Assembly (NCBI RefSeq): GCF_030867145.1
Contig: NC_134418.1
Coordinates: 58,255,682 to 58,319,681, forward strand
Direction of reading: 5' to 3'
Length of the DNA: 64,000 bases
Origin: Opisthocomus hoazin
Taxonomy: Eukaryota; Chordata; Aves; Opisthocomiformes; Opisthocomidae
In this document: positions 13,301 through 24,904 of the stretch, piece after piece
Position numbering within the stretch: the first letter of the stretch is position 1
Layout: the number at the start of each line of letters is the position of its first letter
Made by a program: the position numbers and the translations under genes
Notes under the pieces: model-generated
The model's input: only the letters and a program-made list of their open reading frames with translations
What the model was told of the DNA's origin: nothing
The model's database searches: none

Positions 13301-16300
13301 CACAGCAACTCTCCCCTACAAGTCAGGACTAAAATCTGTCTCCCAGCACATATTCAGGTTTATGTCAAAAAATGATGATCAAATGACAAAGGACCTACTG
13401 TTACTTTCACAGAAGTCAGTAGCAAAACTCCTTCAATAAGGACTTCAATAAGAGCAAAAGCCAGCACTAGATCTCTTCAAAGCAGTGCATGCATTTCCTA
13501 TCAGCCCCCTGCAGAAGGATGACAGTCTCTCAGCTTTCCAATAATACTGCCTCATAGAAAAGCATCTCATACTGTCAGTGCTAATCTAACATCTATGATC
13601 ACCCGAGCAACACAGTCTGACTTCAGCACATAACCCAAAGAAGAGAAAAGAATCAAGCCCTATGGAAAAAGAAAGAGGCATACCAGCAGTAATTACTCAA
13701 TGATAACCCTGTAACTAACAAAAACAAGTCACTGCTGTATTTTAAGGAGATCTTGTATGAGCATCTTTCCTCTCTGCACAACAAACATCTAAGATTCACA
13801 GAACAATATTTGCTTTCATATATAGAAGCAAATATTTAGATTTTTACCAGAAAATTGTTATTACAAGGGACATAAAAAGAAGAATTTCATTCAAATGGAG
13901 AACTATATTCTGAAAGTGATACAGAAATACATTTTGATCACCTTCGGGTTAAAAAAAGAATAAAAGAGAAAACTCTTACAAAATTAAAACCACTTGCTGT
14001 ACATTTAAGTAGGCATAAAAATTTCATGTGGCGTTTTTGAAACTGCAGGAGAAACAAATATCAATAGCTTCTGAACAGAAAAAGAAATCTAGAAGTAGTT
14101 ATGTAGTTAATAAATTTTACATGAGAATCAACCAAGGTAACAAGACAGAACCTGCACTTTTAAAATACATTTGCTCTTGAAATAATTTAGAAGCAGTCAG
14201 AGGGACCATCGGTATTTAATCCATAAATATAGCATAAATAAAAAGCTAAAGACCATCTTCATATGCTCAGACACTTTAGTCTTCACCATGCTATGCAGTT
14301 TGAAACCTATGCCATACCAAATCTAACAAGAACCTACTAATTATGCCTTCCACTTAAAGGAGCTGACAGCACACCTAGCAACCGCTTGCCAGAACAAGCT
14401 TCACATAGCAAGTAATAGCACCTGATTCCTAGTGCACAGGCTGGAATTCGGGTAAAGTTGCCTTGCCTGCTACATGGTAAAAAGCAGCTTCACCTCAGCT
14501 GTTGCAGGTACTACTTATTTGCCTGGTGGCGTGGTGTTCTTCCAGGAAGATACACCTGGGACCTGAATCTGGGCTTTCCAGTTCAGTAGGTTTTTTCACA
14601 GAAATCAGCAGAACACAGAAGGTTACCAATTGAAATGGGAAGTTGTGTTCGGAATGCCTGTTATTCCCTTCCCAGTGCAAACATGTTCAAAATCCACCAG
14701 TGAAAGTGTATAGAGATGCAACAGATGTGCAGTTCCACATTCAACGTTTTATATCATCTTTGGATCTCCACTTGGAAATCAGCAACAGGCAAGAGTTCAG
14801 TTTAAAAAACACAGCAGAGACAATACAAACCAGTAACGTATGTCCTCTGGAAAGAGAAGACATTAATACTTTAGTTACTGTTCAGCTAATTAACCCATGC
14901 TACTGAAAGTGTTCATCAGAGTAAGATTCTGCAGCAATATTGTATATATCCATTTCCTGCCTTTCTATATCAACAAGAGATCATCACAGCACCTTGCTGA
15001 AATATCCTTCTGCAGCGAGGTACTCTTTGCCTTCAGCGATTATGGATTTTACATGTGTCCTGACTTATACAACTGCAAAGAGAAACATTATTAAAAGGTA
15101 TAAGTGCCCCTAGTTTTCTCTTTGCTGAACAAGACTGAGAGATAAAGCAGTTACCCTTTCTTGAGCAGTTGCTTCACAGAACACCACAGGTAGAAAGATA
15201 ACTTAATTTCATACAATTTTTATAGAAGTGAATTAATAAATCAAGTTTTCCCTCCAAATATGAAATATGGATATCAAATAAAAATAAATTCACAAGTAAT
15301 TTGCAAGGACTTTACCGCCCTCTGCAGTCACGGTGTGAGTTCTGCAAATACATCTGCAAAATAATGAACTTGCACACATTCCTTTTAAAAACCAGTGAGT
15401 GAATAAAAAAACCCTCTACAAGTTGAAACCCAGCAGAATTAATATTTTTATGATGTTATGTTACTTGCGGGAATCGTAGAAACACAATACAGGAACTTCT
15501 TATTTCTTCATATAAATGCTCTGCCTACTAAAGAACGTGGAAACACTTGTGTTTGCTGCTGTTTCAGGATGGGTCAGATTCCTCTATCATACTGCTGGTG
15601 CTTACTCTCTTGGAACTTGAAAGAAATTTGGAATGCCCCATCTGAGGATTTTTTTTGGTTACTTCTAATAAATATTCAAAACTAACTGCATCTTTAAAAG
15701 TTACATTAATTGATCCATCAATAATAGGGAAGTATCTTTTACAGTTGCACTACTTTATTTAACACAATTTTACAGCCTTAATAGAGAATTTGTTGAGATT
15801 TGTACAACACAAATTTCTTCACATGGATATACTAAGACAGTATTATTTTCCCTGTTGAATTCTCAGAGAACACTTGACAATCACCCTTGGGCCAGGTGTA
15901 GATACTTGCCAAGATACAATTCCTTAAATGCCTCTTTTTTAAAAAAAAAATGAAACAGCTGCTCTATGTATTTGTTTTATAACCCTCTTGTTAAATACTA
16001 GGTATGTGTTCAACTTTATTCAATCAGTAGAAGTTCTTCATTGACTTAATTATGAGCAGCTAAGGAGACAATTCATGTGAGCAAACTATACACACCTGAT
16101 GAGGGCCCTGGATATTAACATAAGTTCAAATATCTGTTCAAGCAGATGGCACTTTGGCACATAATATCTGATGGGACTATAACAGCATACAGCACTAGAC
16201 TACTATATTTCTGTAAAACAAATCTCAAGTAAATAAATTAACAGAAGTTAGCAGGTTCTTCCTCTGTAAAGTGACATTTTCCCTTCACATTTCAGGGCTT

Positions 16301-16850
16301 GAATACTGTTGCAAAAAACATAATTACCCAAATTATGGCCACCTGTCTCCTTAAAAGGAATAGAAATACATGACAAACCTGTTTTCTATGAGAACATTTT
16401 GATTATAACTTAATTTATATATTTTTTATCCATGGATCTGTGAATACACTTTTTTAAAGAGATCGTCAGATTTTACAATATTTATCTCCTCCTAAAACAA
16501 AAAACACTGCACCTTCTAGTAACAGCATGATATATCACAACTACAATACAAAAGATCAAACTGAACATTCTACTACATGAAATGAGATTAAGACTAATGA
16601 ATGTTATATTTCTTTTTAAATCAAAATTAAGCTTTTGAAGATCCACTCTTCTGCTCTCAACAGCACTCTCTAAGCGCCTCCTCTTTATCCTGACCCTACC
16701 GGATCCTCATGCAGTAAGGTAGCCTCTACTTTGCTCTAGGGTTTCACCCACATCTTCCAGAGCCTGGGAAGGCTGAAGGCTGGTCTTGCACAGACCAGCA
16801 GACAGAGAGAAAGAGGAAGAACCTTGGCAGCAGAATCCAGAGACAGAATT
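1383..16850. other. Long AT-rich gene-poor region
   Basis: About 15.5 kb of AT-rich DNA with no long open frame on either strand, no CR1 or LTR piece that I recognise, and no CpG-rich segment. It could be intergenic DNA or a large intron. Short frames exist (for example 3446-3664 minus, with one hydrophobic segment, and 12207-12392 plus), but none has supported splice sites or a recognisable family. Confidence 0.6.
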
Positions 16851-16854
16851 TCCC

Positions 16855-17338
16855 CAGGAGGCCTCCTTCATTCCTTAACTGCAGCTTCTTAAGAAAAGCT
16901 CCATTTTGTGCATTCTGCGTTGGTCAGTGGGCATCCCATATTTATTGCCTGAAGTCACATGAGAGAGCATCTCACGTCTGCCCAGCCCAGCCAGATGACT
17001 CCCATCTACAGGACAAGCTAGTGTGTAAAGTCAACTGGATTCTACGAGCTCAGGAGGAAAGAAAACAACCAACCACAGCAGACGAGGGCTCAATCCCCTT
17101 GTCCAGGGCAGTCTGAGACGTGACTTCACTCCTTCACCACTCCATTCCTGAGCTTTCTGACTGAACACTTCTCGCCATCCTAACTCCCACCTTGTGATTC
17201 CCACCCCTGTTTACTGGTATTGTCTGGGCTAGACTTTCATTTCTTCCCAGTGCCTTCCCTGGGGCTCTGATTTGCATCTGCACTGAGAACAGCATTGCTA
17301 ACCCAGGGTGAAGGGAAAAAAACTGCTGGAAGGAGCTA
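16855..17338. repeat. Left copy of duplicated flank
   Basis: This stretch matches 24905-25345 at roughly 80-85% by eye. Shared landmarks are a 'ttattgcctgaagtc' block, a 'ctacgagctcaggaggaaag' block and an 'acagcattgctaacccag' block. The right copy lies upstream of the RhoGAP gene start, while this copy lies beyond the gene's 3' end, next to an LTR. The arrangement suggests an old tandem duplication in which the gene body to the left of this copy has been lost. Confidence 0.8.
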
Positions 17339-17345
17339 GAAGGAG

Positions 17346-18598
17346 TGTTGTGGGTTTGCATGGCAAGGTTTTGGTACTGGGGGGGGCTATAGGGGTGGCT
17401 TCTGTGAGAAGCTGCGAAAACCTTCTCCCATGTTTAATAGAGCCAGTGCCAGACAGCTCTTAGACAGACCCGCTGCTGGCCAAGGCCAAGCCATTCAGCA
17501 GTGGTGGTTGCACCTCTGTGATAACGTATTTAAGAAGTGGAAAAAACTGCTGGGAAGGAGCGGTTGAGAGAGGGGAGTGAGACTATGTGAGAGAAACACC
17601 TCTGCAGACACCAAGGTCAGTGCAAAAAGGAGAGGGAGGAGATGCTCCAGGTGCTGGAGCAGAGATTTTCCCCTGCAGCCCATGATGAAGACCATGGTGA
17701 GGCAGGCTGTCCCCTTTCAGCCCATGGAGGTCCACAATGGAGCAGACACCTACCGGCAGCCCGTGGAATGCCCCGTGCCAGACCAGATGTATGCCTGAAG
17801 GAGACAGTAACCCCATGCGAAGCCCACGCTGGAGCAGGCTCCTGCCAGGAGCTGCGGAGCCACGGAGAGAAAGAAGCCCACACCAGATCAGGTTTGCTGG
17901 CCAGACTTGTGAACCCATAGGAGAGCCACACTGGAGCAGTCTATTCCTGAAGGACTGCAGGTCATGGACAGGACCCGACTCCAGAGCAGGTGGGTGCCCG
18001 AAGGAGGCTGTGACCCCGTGGGGAGCCCACTATGGAGCAGCCTGCTGCTGAAGGACTGCATCCCATAGAAGGGACCCACGCTTGGGCAGTTTGTGAAGAA
18101 CTGCAGCCTGTGGGAAGATCCCACTTTGGAAAAGGTTGTAGAGAACTGTCTGTCGTGAGAGAGACCTCATGCTGGAGCAGGGGAAGAATGTGAAGAGTCC
18201 TTCCCCGTGAGGAGGAAGGTGCAGCACAGACATTGTGTGATGAACTGACTGCATCCCCCATTCCAAATCCCCCTGCACCGCTCAGGGGGGTGATGAGGTA
18301 GAAAAACAGGAGTCCAGTTAAGACCAGGAAGAAGAAGGGGAGGGGGAAGGAGTTTTAAGATTTACTGTTATTTCTCATTATTCTTCTCTGATTTCATTGG
18401 TGATAAATTAAACTTTTTCTTCTCTCCAAGTTCAGTCTGCTTTGTCCGTGTTAGAAATAGATGAATGATCTCCCCCTGTCCTTATTCCAACCCACGAGCC
18501 TCTTCTCAGATTTCCTCTCCCCTGTCCAGCTGAGGAGGGCGAGTGAGAGAGTTGCTTTCGTGGGCACCTGGCATTTCTCCAGGCTAAACCAAAAACCA
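17346..18598 (+). mobile_element. Long ERV LTR (avian ERVL-like)
   Basis: An LTR of about 1.25 kb begins TGTTGTGGGTTTGCATGGC and runs to about 'aaccaaaaacca'. Its middle is a series of degenerate repeats around 'gctggagcagg' and 'agcccatgg', a pattern I associate with a common avian ERVL-type LTR. A 'gataaattaaac' poly(A)-like signal near 18403 sets the plus orientation. No internal retroviral genes adjoin it. A rearranged second copy lies at 25345-26960. The right boundary is approximate. Confidence 0.7.
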
Positions 18599-18913
18599 GG
18601 GATGCGCTAGTTCTTGCTGAGCAGTGCTGGCACAGCATCAAGGGCTTTTGTACTCCTCTACCTGGCCACAGTCCAAACAGGGGTGTAGTGAAGAGTCAGA
18701 GCTCCAGAGGGGCCGTCTGGCCTCCACCTCCTGTGGGACTGTGCTGCGCTTTGACTCCCAAAGGCCCTGAACTCAGCCCCGATGCCCGCTGACCCCCAGG
18801 ATGCTGGCACAAGGGACCATCCCAAACTTCCTCCCCTACCAGTCGTCACCAAACAACATCTCCCCACCCAGAACATGGTTCAGCAGACACAGTCAGAAGA
18901 GAGAAAGGATCAT
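18599..18913. other. Spacer between LTR and RhoGAP gene 3' end
   Basis: Moderately GC-rich DNA without a recognised element. It lies just beyond the poly(A) signal of the minus-strand RhoGAP gene. Confidence 0.5.
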
Positions 18914-18919
18914 TTTATT
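18914..18919 (-). terminator. Poly(A) signal AATAAA of the RhoGAP gene
   Basis: AATAAA reads on the minus strand about 30 bases after the stop codon at 18949-18951. The position fits a short 3' UTR and independently supports the proposed last exon. Confidence 0.7.
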
Positions 18920-18948
18920 GCAAACGTTGACTGCGGGCAGCCCAGGAG

Positions 18949-21900
18949 TCACACAGGTTCAGCGAGAAACAGGAAAACGGCACCTACAATGACAGAGCCA
19001 GAAAGCACTGATAAACCCACAGAGGCAGCAGCAGGCAGGACTGGGTTCCCCTCTCTTTGGGGAACACACTTGCCAAGGAATTGTTGGAGGCCCAGAACAC
19101 ACAGCTGTTGCTGGCACTGACTGCGGGGTGGCTCTGGTGCCTGATCCCCATGGGTGATGCCCTTCGAGCACTGGGCGCAGGCAGAGATGCCCAGTGCCCC
19201 TGTGCCACGCAGCAGGGCTCGATGGGGAGCACCTGGGCAGCTGCCGTGGAGTTCTTTACACACCTTGCGCAGCACCATCCCTCGCCGTCCCTTGCCACCG
19301 ACTTGCACTGACTCAGAGCAGTGCTGGGAGCTGGGAAACCTGGGCAGCAGTGCCTGGTACCCACCTGGGCTTCCTGACCTGCCGGAACTTCCTGCGTTTT
19401 TTCTGTTTTCTATCCTCAAAAGTGTTTTCTCTCTTCCTCCTTTTTCTTTCTGTTTGGCTTTCCCTCTCCTCTCCCTAGGCCTCTTTTCTCTTTTGCTGTC
19501 TTTGCTTTTCGGTGTCCTGAGGAGAGCCTGCACACCTTTGAATGCCACAGTGGGATGAGACAGGTAAAGCCAGGACACGCTGGAGTCAGTTCTGATTTTA
19601 ACCAAAGCGAGCTGGTTTTACCTTCTTTCCTCTGACAGGCTCCTCTGTTGGTCCAGGCGGAGCAGGGAGCCAGCTGCGCTCTCAGGGGCGGTTGGAGGCA
19701 AAGCTCGAGGTGCCTAAACCAGAAAATTGGGAGTGAACAGGTGCCGAGAGACGGCCGGGAGTAGGAAGCATCTGATTGCCAAATTGCCACCTTGGCTCTG
19801 CCGAGAAGATGCCGGTTTGCATCATCCCCGTTTTGCACAGGGCACCCACCCCAAAACAGGCTTGATGAAGCTGTGATGAAGCAGGATGTGAGCAAAAGCC
19901 CTCTCAAATGGACAGCTGCTCCCCTCTGTCTTTTTTGGGGGGGGGTATTTCCTGGGTAGTTTGTTCCACTTTTCCTTACAATGTATCATTCACGTCAGGA
20001 CAGGTTCTAGCAGGCATGGTGGTGAGGGCTTCACGTTTGGACGCAACAGAAATCGGCTGCCAGGAGCAGGCACAGCAGCTACTTGGCCTCATCGGAAACA
20101 ACCCTCCTCCCCAAGACACCTTGTCCTAGTGCTTGTGGAGCCAACATACCTCTGCCATTTTGGCCTCCACCGCCATGTCCACCTCAGCTTCTTGGAGGAC
20201 ATCCAGCAGGGAGAGGGGTGCATCCTCAAAGGCTTTTGCCTGCTGCTCCTCGTCTGCACCACATGCAGGGCCACTTTGCTCTTTCAAATGCACTTCTAGA
20301 AAGGAAAAGCAGATGCAGCAAAGGGACTTCTTGCAAGGAAAATACACCTAAAGCAAAACCCACCCAAAGCCCTGCACCGGTTGTCTTCTGGACGTTGAGG
20401 TTGCTGGTACCCCGGGCCCCAGTCTGTGGGAACGCTCAGTTCCTCCTCCTACCTGTGCGTCTGTCCATGGGGGCTGGCGACTCCTCGGCCGATGGACACG
20501 ACAGGCCAGCCATCTCCTCCCCAAAGATGGCATGGCAGTTTTCAATCAGAAACGCCACCAGCACGTTCACCTGCAGACATCAAAGCCTTACTCTCAACCC
20601 AGGTGCCTGCGAAGGCGTCAGGCAGCCTTTGGCACTGCTGAGCCTCGCCTCAGTGCAGAAGGCTGGTGGAGTCGGGCTGCTCTTCCAGGCAGCCACCCCA
20701 CCAGCATCTGGTGGAGAGAAGGGGCTGCCCGGGACCTCTGAAGAGCCAAGGTCTGATGGTGTGGGAAGCCTGCAGCCGGCTGGTCAATACAGCATACCTT
20801 CGCTGTCACCTCCAGCACCGCCTCGAGCGGGAGCAGGTCCTCGTTGGCTGGGCTCAAGAGGTTTGGCCCAAGGCAGATGGCCAGGTTGCTGGAGGTCATT
20901 CTGCTGGTGGAGACATTCTGGCCGATACGCTGCAGCAGCGAGAGGAGCCGCTTGAGGAGGAGCAGGTTGGCTGCAGGCAACTTGTTGGCCACCCTGAGGG
21001 AAGAGCAACACAACGTTAATAAAGCAGCCATTGCCCACAGCCGTCCCCAAAGCTTGCCCAAGGCAGGTGGGAGCCAGCGGCTGTGTTGTGCAGCTTTCAA
21101 GGAGGGAAGCCCGGCATTGCTTGCCAGCTCCCGCTTTCCACCAAGGCCACGCAAGGGAAGGTTACCTGTCCGTGCCCTTTCACCGGAAATCTGACCCCAG
21201 CCCACAGCTTTGGGAGGAGCCTGTCCCCTTTCAGGCAAGTCCTGGGCCTCTCCCAGTCCCCGCTCAACACGCAGGCTGCTGGCCGCACTTACGCTTTCAG
21301 TTCTTCCACCTTGGCCTGCTCGCTTGTCCTCCCCATGGCTTGCATCCAGTCCTCATACAGGTGGCTCATGAGGAGCTTGCCGGGGATGCTTCGCAGGAAG
21401 TCCTGCAATGCCAAGGGCTGCAGGTGAGCCTTGGAAGGCTGCAGGCCAGCCAGGAGCTCTTACAGCTGCACATCAGGAGGGTTCACCTTCAAGACGACGG
21501 CCAGCAGCAGCGCGGGCTGGCTTCCCAGGCTGATGTCCGCACCGCAGTCAAGGGCCTCCCTCAGCTCCTGGGAGGCTGTCGCGCTGGCAGCAAGACGGAA
21601 TACCCCCTCCGTCGTTGGTCCTTGCTGCTGCAGGACAGCCAGCAGGTCCTGCAAGAGACGCAGCAGGACAGTGACTTGGCTGAGGAGCTGCCTTCCAACA
21701 GCGTCGGCCGGGGCCAGAGCTCTGCCCCAGGCTGGGCTCCGTCTTTTCACCAAGGGGCTGGGACCAGAAGCGTGAGCCGTGGGTGAAGAGCCCAATGTCC
21801 CATCCGCGCAGCCCTGGGGCCGCCCAGCAGCTCTGCGGAGCAGGCGCAGGGAGGGCTGTGGACCCCGTGTGCGGGCTGCCTTACCTGGATGGGCTGGGGC

Positions 21901-24536
21901 AGCGTGCTGTCCTCCGTGGAGAGGGCTGCCAGGGGCTGCCCAAAGAGGGCCCTGCTGCAGCCGGAGCCCCCCTGCCCTGGCAGCCGCGCAGCGGCCGGGC
22001 TGCACCACAGAGCAAAGGGCCAGGGCAGCCCCCTCCTCCTGCTGCTGCTGCTGCTGCTGCTGCCTCGTGCTGCAAAGGAAAAGGGAGCAAGAGCCCGTCA
22101 ATGGAGACGGCCAGGCCAGCGCTCCCGCGGCCTGCCCTGCCCTGGCCTGCCCTGGCCTGGCCTGGCTGCAGCGCGGTGCTGAGCGGGGCGGCAGGACGGG
22201 CAGGGAGCCGGCAGCTGGAAGCACGGCTCTGGCTCAGAGGCTCTGGCTCAGAGGCTCCTGAGAGCCGTTGTGCCAGCGGGACGGCCTGTGCCAGCCCTCA
22301 CCCTGCCCTTCACCGAGCTGTGGGCAGCAGCGGAGGCTCCGTGTCCCTGCAGAACCACGTCCAGCGGCCGCTACCCAGCATGGATCCTCGCTCATCCAGG
22401 TGACGTCCTCCCTTCGGGTGCCACACCTGCATGGTGACACTCAGGGGACAAGTGAGCATGGCTCCAGTCGCTGCAGGACATTGCCTTTCTTCCAAAACTC
22501 ACCTGATGAGCGGCAGAGCCCCCCTCTGCTGCTAGACGGGGCCGTTGGAGGCCCTTGCTTGGGATCAGCCTGCAAGAACCAGGCTGCGCTTAGAGAGCAG
22601 CCCCACAGCAGAAAGGGCCACCGGCAAGCTGCCAGCCGGCACCAGCAGCCCCAGCACGGCAGAGCTGGGATCCTCTGCCCTCCCAAGCTCTCTGCCCTGC
22701 GAGGCAGGCTTCCTCCCAGCTCTGCCAGCGAGGACTTGTCGGCATTCCTGGTGAGTCCTCCACCCTCTCCGCTCCCCGAGTGGCACCGTGGGACCCTCTC
22801 TCCCTCCCTCCCTCCCTGCCTCCTGCACAAGCTCACCCCACTCCGCAGAGCCAGAGGAGGGGGAAAGGCAGCTCTTCTCACCTCTGCCTGGCCCTTCAGC
22901 ATCCTCTCCACATTCCTGGCGCTGAGTGTTCTCCACTGGGCAAGAGAGAAGGAGGGCAAGAAGGTGAGCAGCAATGCCGCTGCTGCTCGGCTGCAGGAGC
23001 AGTGCTTGGGGACAGAGCCCAGACCACAGAGACACTCACGGCGTGGCGGCGGCTCAGCTCCTTCTGCAGGAGCTTGATCGACAGCAGACGGGTCACTCGA
23101 GCTCTGTCTGGTCCTTCGGGTGTCCTGTGGCCCAGGAAGGGACAGGGAAAGAGCTGTCTGAGCCCCACGCTGCCTCTTCTCTCTTGTGGGGCAGCTTTGC
23201 CCAAGAGCTGCCCGCAGGCACGGGCGCACCTCTCCCCATCTGGGGAGCTATGTTCCCCCATCTGACTGTGCCTGGAGCATGGCCCCGTCTTACCCCAGCA
23301 GTGTGCGCAGCCAGAGCTCCTTCAGCGCCCAGGAGCTGCAGAAAGAGAGGAGAAGGAGCGTCAGGCTCTGCTGACTCTCCAGCCCGTGGTGAGGAGTGGG
23401 CGCTTGCAGAGCCCTGCCCCGTGGGGAAGGATTACAGGGGCAGGACGAAGCCCCGTGGGGCAGGACAGAGGCACAGCCCCAGGCCTGGCTCCCTCTATCC
23501 TGCCAGAGCAGCGTCTTTTGCCCTTCCCTTCTGGGGACCAACAGGTGAGCAGGACATGCAGGAGGTGGCAGTGCACCCAGCCCTCCCCGCCGCCTTGCTG
23601 CCCGCTCCCTGCCCAGACTCTGCAACGCAGGGCAGAGGTCATTGCCAGGATGGCGTGGCCATGCTTGGGAACCTCTCCTGCCCCGCCATGCCACATGGCA
23701 CCACGACCAACTTCCTTACTGCAAGAGTGGTCAGGCATTGGAACAGGCTGCCCGGGGAGGTGGTGGAGTCACCATCCCTGGAGGTGTTCAAAAATGTGTA
23801 GATGTGGCCCTTGGGGACACGGTTTAGCAGGCATGGTGGTGTTGGGTTGACATTTGGGCTTGATGGTCTTAGAGGTCTTTTCCAACCTTCAGGATTCTCT
23901 GACTCACTCGAAAGTGGCAACACAGGAGCCGGAGGGCCAGGCGCGGATGATGGAGGCCCCATCCTCATCATTGCCTTCCTCTTTGTCAGCGTCCTGGTGT
24001 CCCTCGGCCGGCGCCTCCTTCCCGCCGCTCAGCACCCAGAGCTGGTGCAGGGCCAGGTGGAGCTGTGGGCACAGGGTGGTGCCCCACCTGCAGAGAGGAG
24101 AGGCAGGCCGGGAGCTGGAGGTGGGCTGGTGTGTGGCTGGTGTGTCCCCCGCCTGCCCTTGGGCCGGGCACTGGTGCCTCCAGCAGCAAGGTGTCGGGGC
24201 GTGGGGCTGGTGCCCAGCTGTCCCTGGGCTGGTGGCGGGGCCAGGGCTGGGGGAAAGGCAGCCGCGCTCAGAGGCTCTTTCTGCAGCTTGGCGACGGGCA
24301 GTTCCTGCGGGAGGAGGAGAAGGCGCCTCTCGCTCCTCCTGCGGCCCCGGCTCAGCCGCACGTCCGTGCTCAGCACAGCCTCGACGTCGCTGAGAGCCTC
24401 CCTGCAGAGCAGAGCAGAGCAGAGAGCGGCGGGCATGAGCAAGGCGGGTGCTGGTGCGGGTGGCGGCCGTGGCCGCGTGTCCCCGAGCCCCAGGGAGAGC
24501 CCACCTGGAGCCGCAGCAGCAGCTGGCCTGGCCCAT
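18949..24536 (-). CDS. Rho GTPase-activating protein, ARHGAP20/TAGAP-like, 15 exons
   Basis: The product is predicted to switch off a Rho-family GTPase by stimulating GTP hydrolysis. Proposed coding exons, in order of transcription: 24505-24536 (tentative start), 24282-24401, 23908-24087, 23294-23335, 23040-23124, 22882-22935, 22503-22569, 21885-22069, 21487-21648, 21293-21402, 20798-20993, 20453-20570, 20150-20295, 19622-19713, 18949-19591. All introns are GT-AG except the one after exon 2. Every junction keeps phase, giving 743 codons plus stop. Exons 2-4 resemble a PH domain; exons 8-12 hold the RhoGAP domain. The C-terminal tail is Lys/Arg-rich (KREKRPRERRGKAKQKEK) and ends in a hydrophobic run. 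GC boxes lie upstream and AATAAA just downstream. Family is known from RhoGAP motifs; subfamily and first exon are inference. The gene could be a recent pseudogene because of the exon-2 donor. Confidence 0.75.
20453..22069 (-). other. RhoGAP catalytic domain exons of the RhoGAP gene
   Basis: Exon 8 ends with LFGQPLAALSTEDSTLPQPI, the usual entry to a RhoGAP fold. Exon 9 has TTEGVFRLAAS, whose arginine matches the catalytic arginine finger of the family. Exons 9-10 carry LK then DFLRSIPGKLL, matching the conserved LKxFLRxLPxPLL-type segment. Exon 11 has MTSSNLAICLGPNLLSP with the conserved asparagines, and exon 12 has FLIENCHAIFGEE, the usual end of the domain. The key residues are present, so the domain looks catalytically plausible. 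A (CTG)n tract at 22039-22063 encodes a run of serines in the frame used. Confidence 0.85.
23700..23899 (+). mobile_element. CR1 LINE 3' end fragment
   Basis: The plus strand encodes VRHWNRLPGEVVESPSLEVF, the typical end of the CR1 ORF2 product, followed by a stop and a 3' UTR with 'ggcatggtggtgttgggttg' and 'aggtcttttccaacctt'. The 5' part is truncated, as is usual for CR1. It sits in the intron between exons 3 and 4 of the RhoGAP gene, opposite in orientation. Confidence 0.9.
24280..24283 (-). other. Apparently damaged 5' splice site after exon 2
   Basis: Phase and homology place the exon end after ...AAG CTG CA, and the intron would then begin GAAAGA rather than GTAAGA. One T-to-A change at 24280 would account for it. 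No other GT nearby keeps phase. The sequence is seen directly; the interpretation is inference. Confidence 0.45.
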
Positions 24537-24744
24537 CCTGCCTGGGCCAGGAGGGCCCTCGGCGGGCAGCGAGGACGCGAGGCAGGCGGCGAGAGCGAGG
24601 ACGGGCAGCGGGGTGCTGGTGCCGGTGCCGGGGCAGCGCTGCTGGGCCAGAGGCTGCCTCCTGCGCGCTGCTGCGTGGCCGCAGAGCTGGGTGCTGCTGG
24701 CTCGGGGGGCTGCTGGCTGCAACTGCCAGCAGTGGGACCCCAAT

Positions 24745-24785
24745 GGACAGTGGGCGGGGCCCGGCGGAGGGGCGGGGCCAAGAGC
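24745..24785 (-). promoter_or_regulatory. GC-box cluster upstream of the RhoGAP gene
   Basis: Two GGGGCGGGGCC-like GC boxes occur about 210-250 bases upstream of the proposed start codon at 24536, in a GC-rich stretch without a TATA box. They would suit a TATA-less promoter for the minus-strand gene. Confidence 0.45.
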
Positions 24786-24904
24786 CGTCCCGAGGTGGGG
24801 ACGTGGGGGGAGGCCTGGTGGCTCTGCCGGTGCTTTTTGGCCGGCGCTTTTGTGGGGAAGCACTGGCCGCCGGGGTGTCCCCAGAACTCCATCGTTGTTC
24901 CCTA

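Larger units (their letters stand above)
23294..24401 (-). other. PH-like domain exons of the RhoGAP gene
   Basis: Exon 2 (24282-24401) contains RSERRLLLLPQELPVAKLQ, comparable to the 'RxLFLFxDxLVVAK' strand pair of PH domains in ARHGAP20-type proteins. Exon 3 (23908-24087) contains QLHLALHQLWVLSG, an acidic loop, then AWPSGSCVATF. Exon 4 (23294-23335) gives SWALKELWLRTLL, resembling the C-terminal PH helix. The intron between exons 3 and 4 holds a CR1 fragment. The basic lipid-contact residues of this degenerate PH fold cannot be judged from sequence alone. Confidence 0.65.

Noticed and set aside
19960..20050. Possible CR1 tail ('agcaggcatggtggtgagggc') in a RhoGAP intron
   Set aside because: Similarity is limited to about 45 bases, so I did not annotate it.
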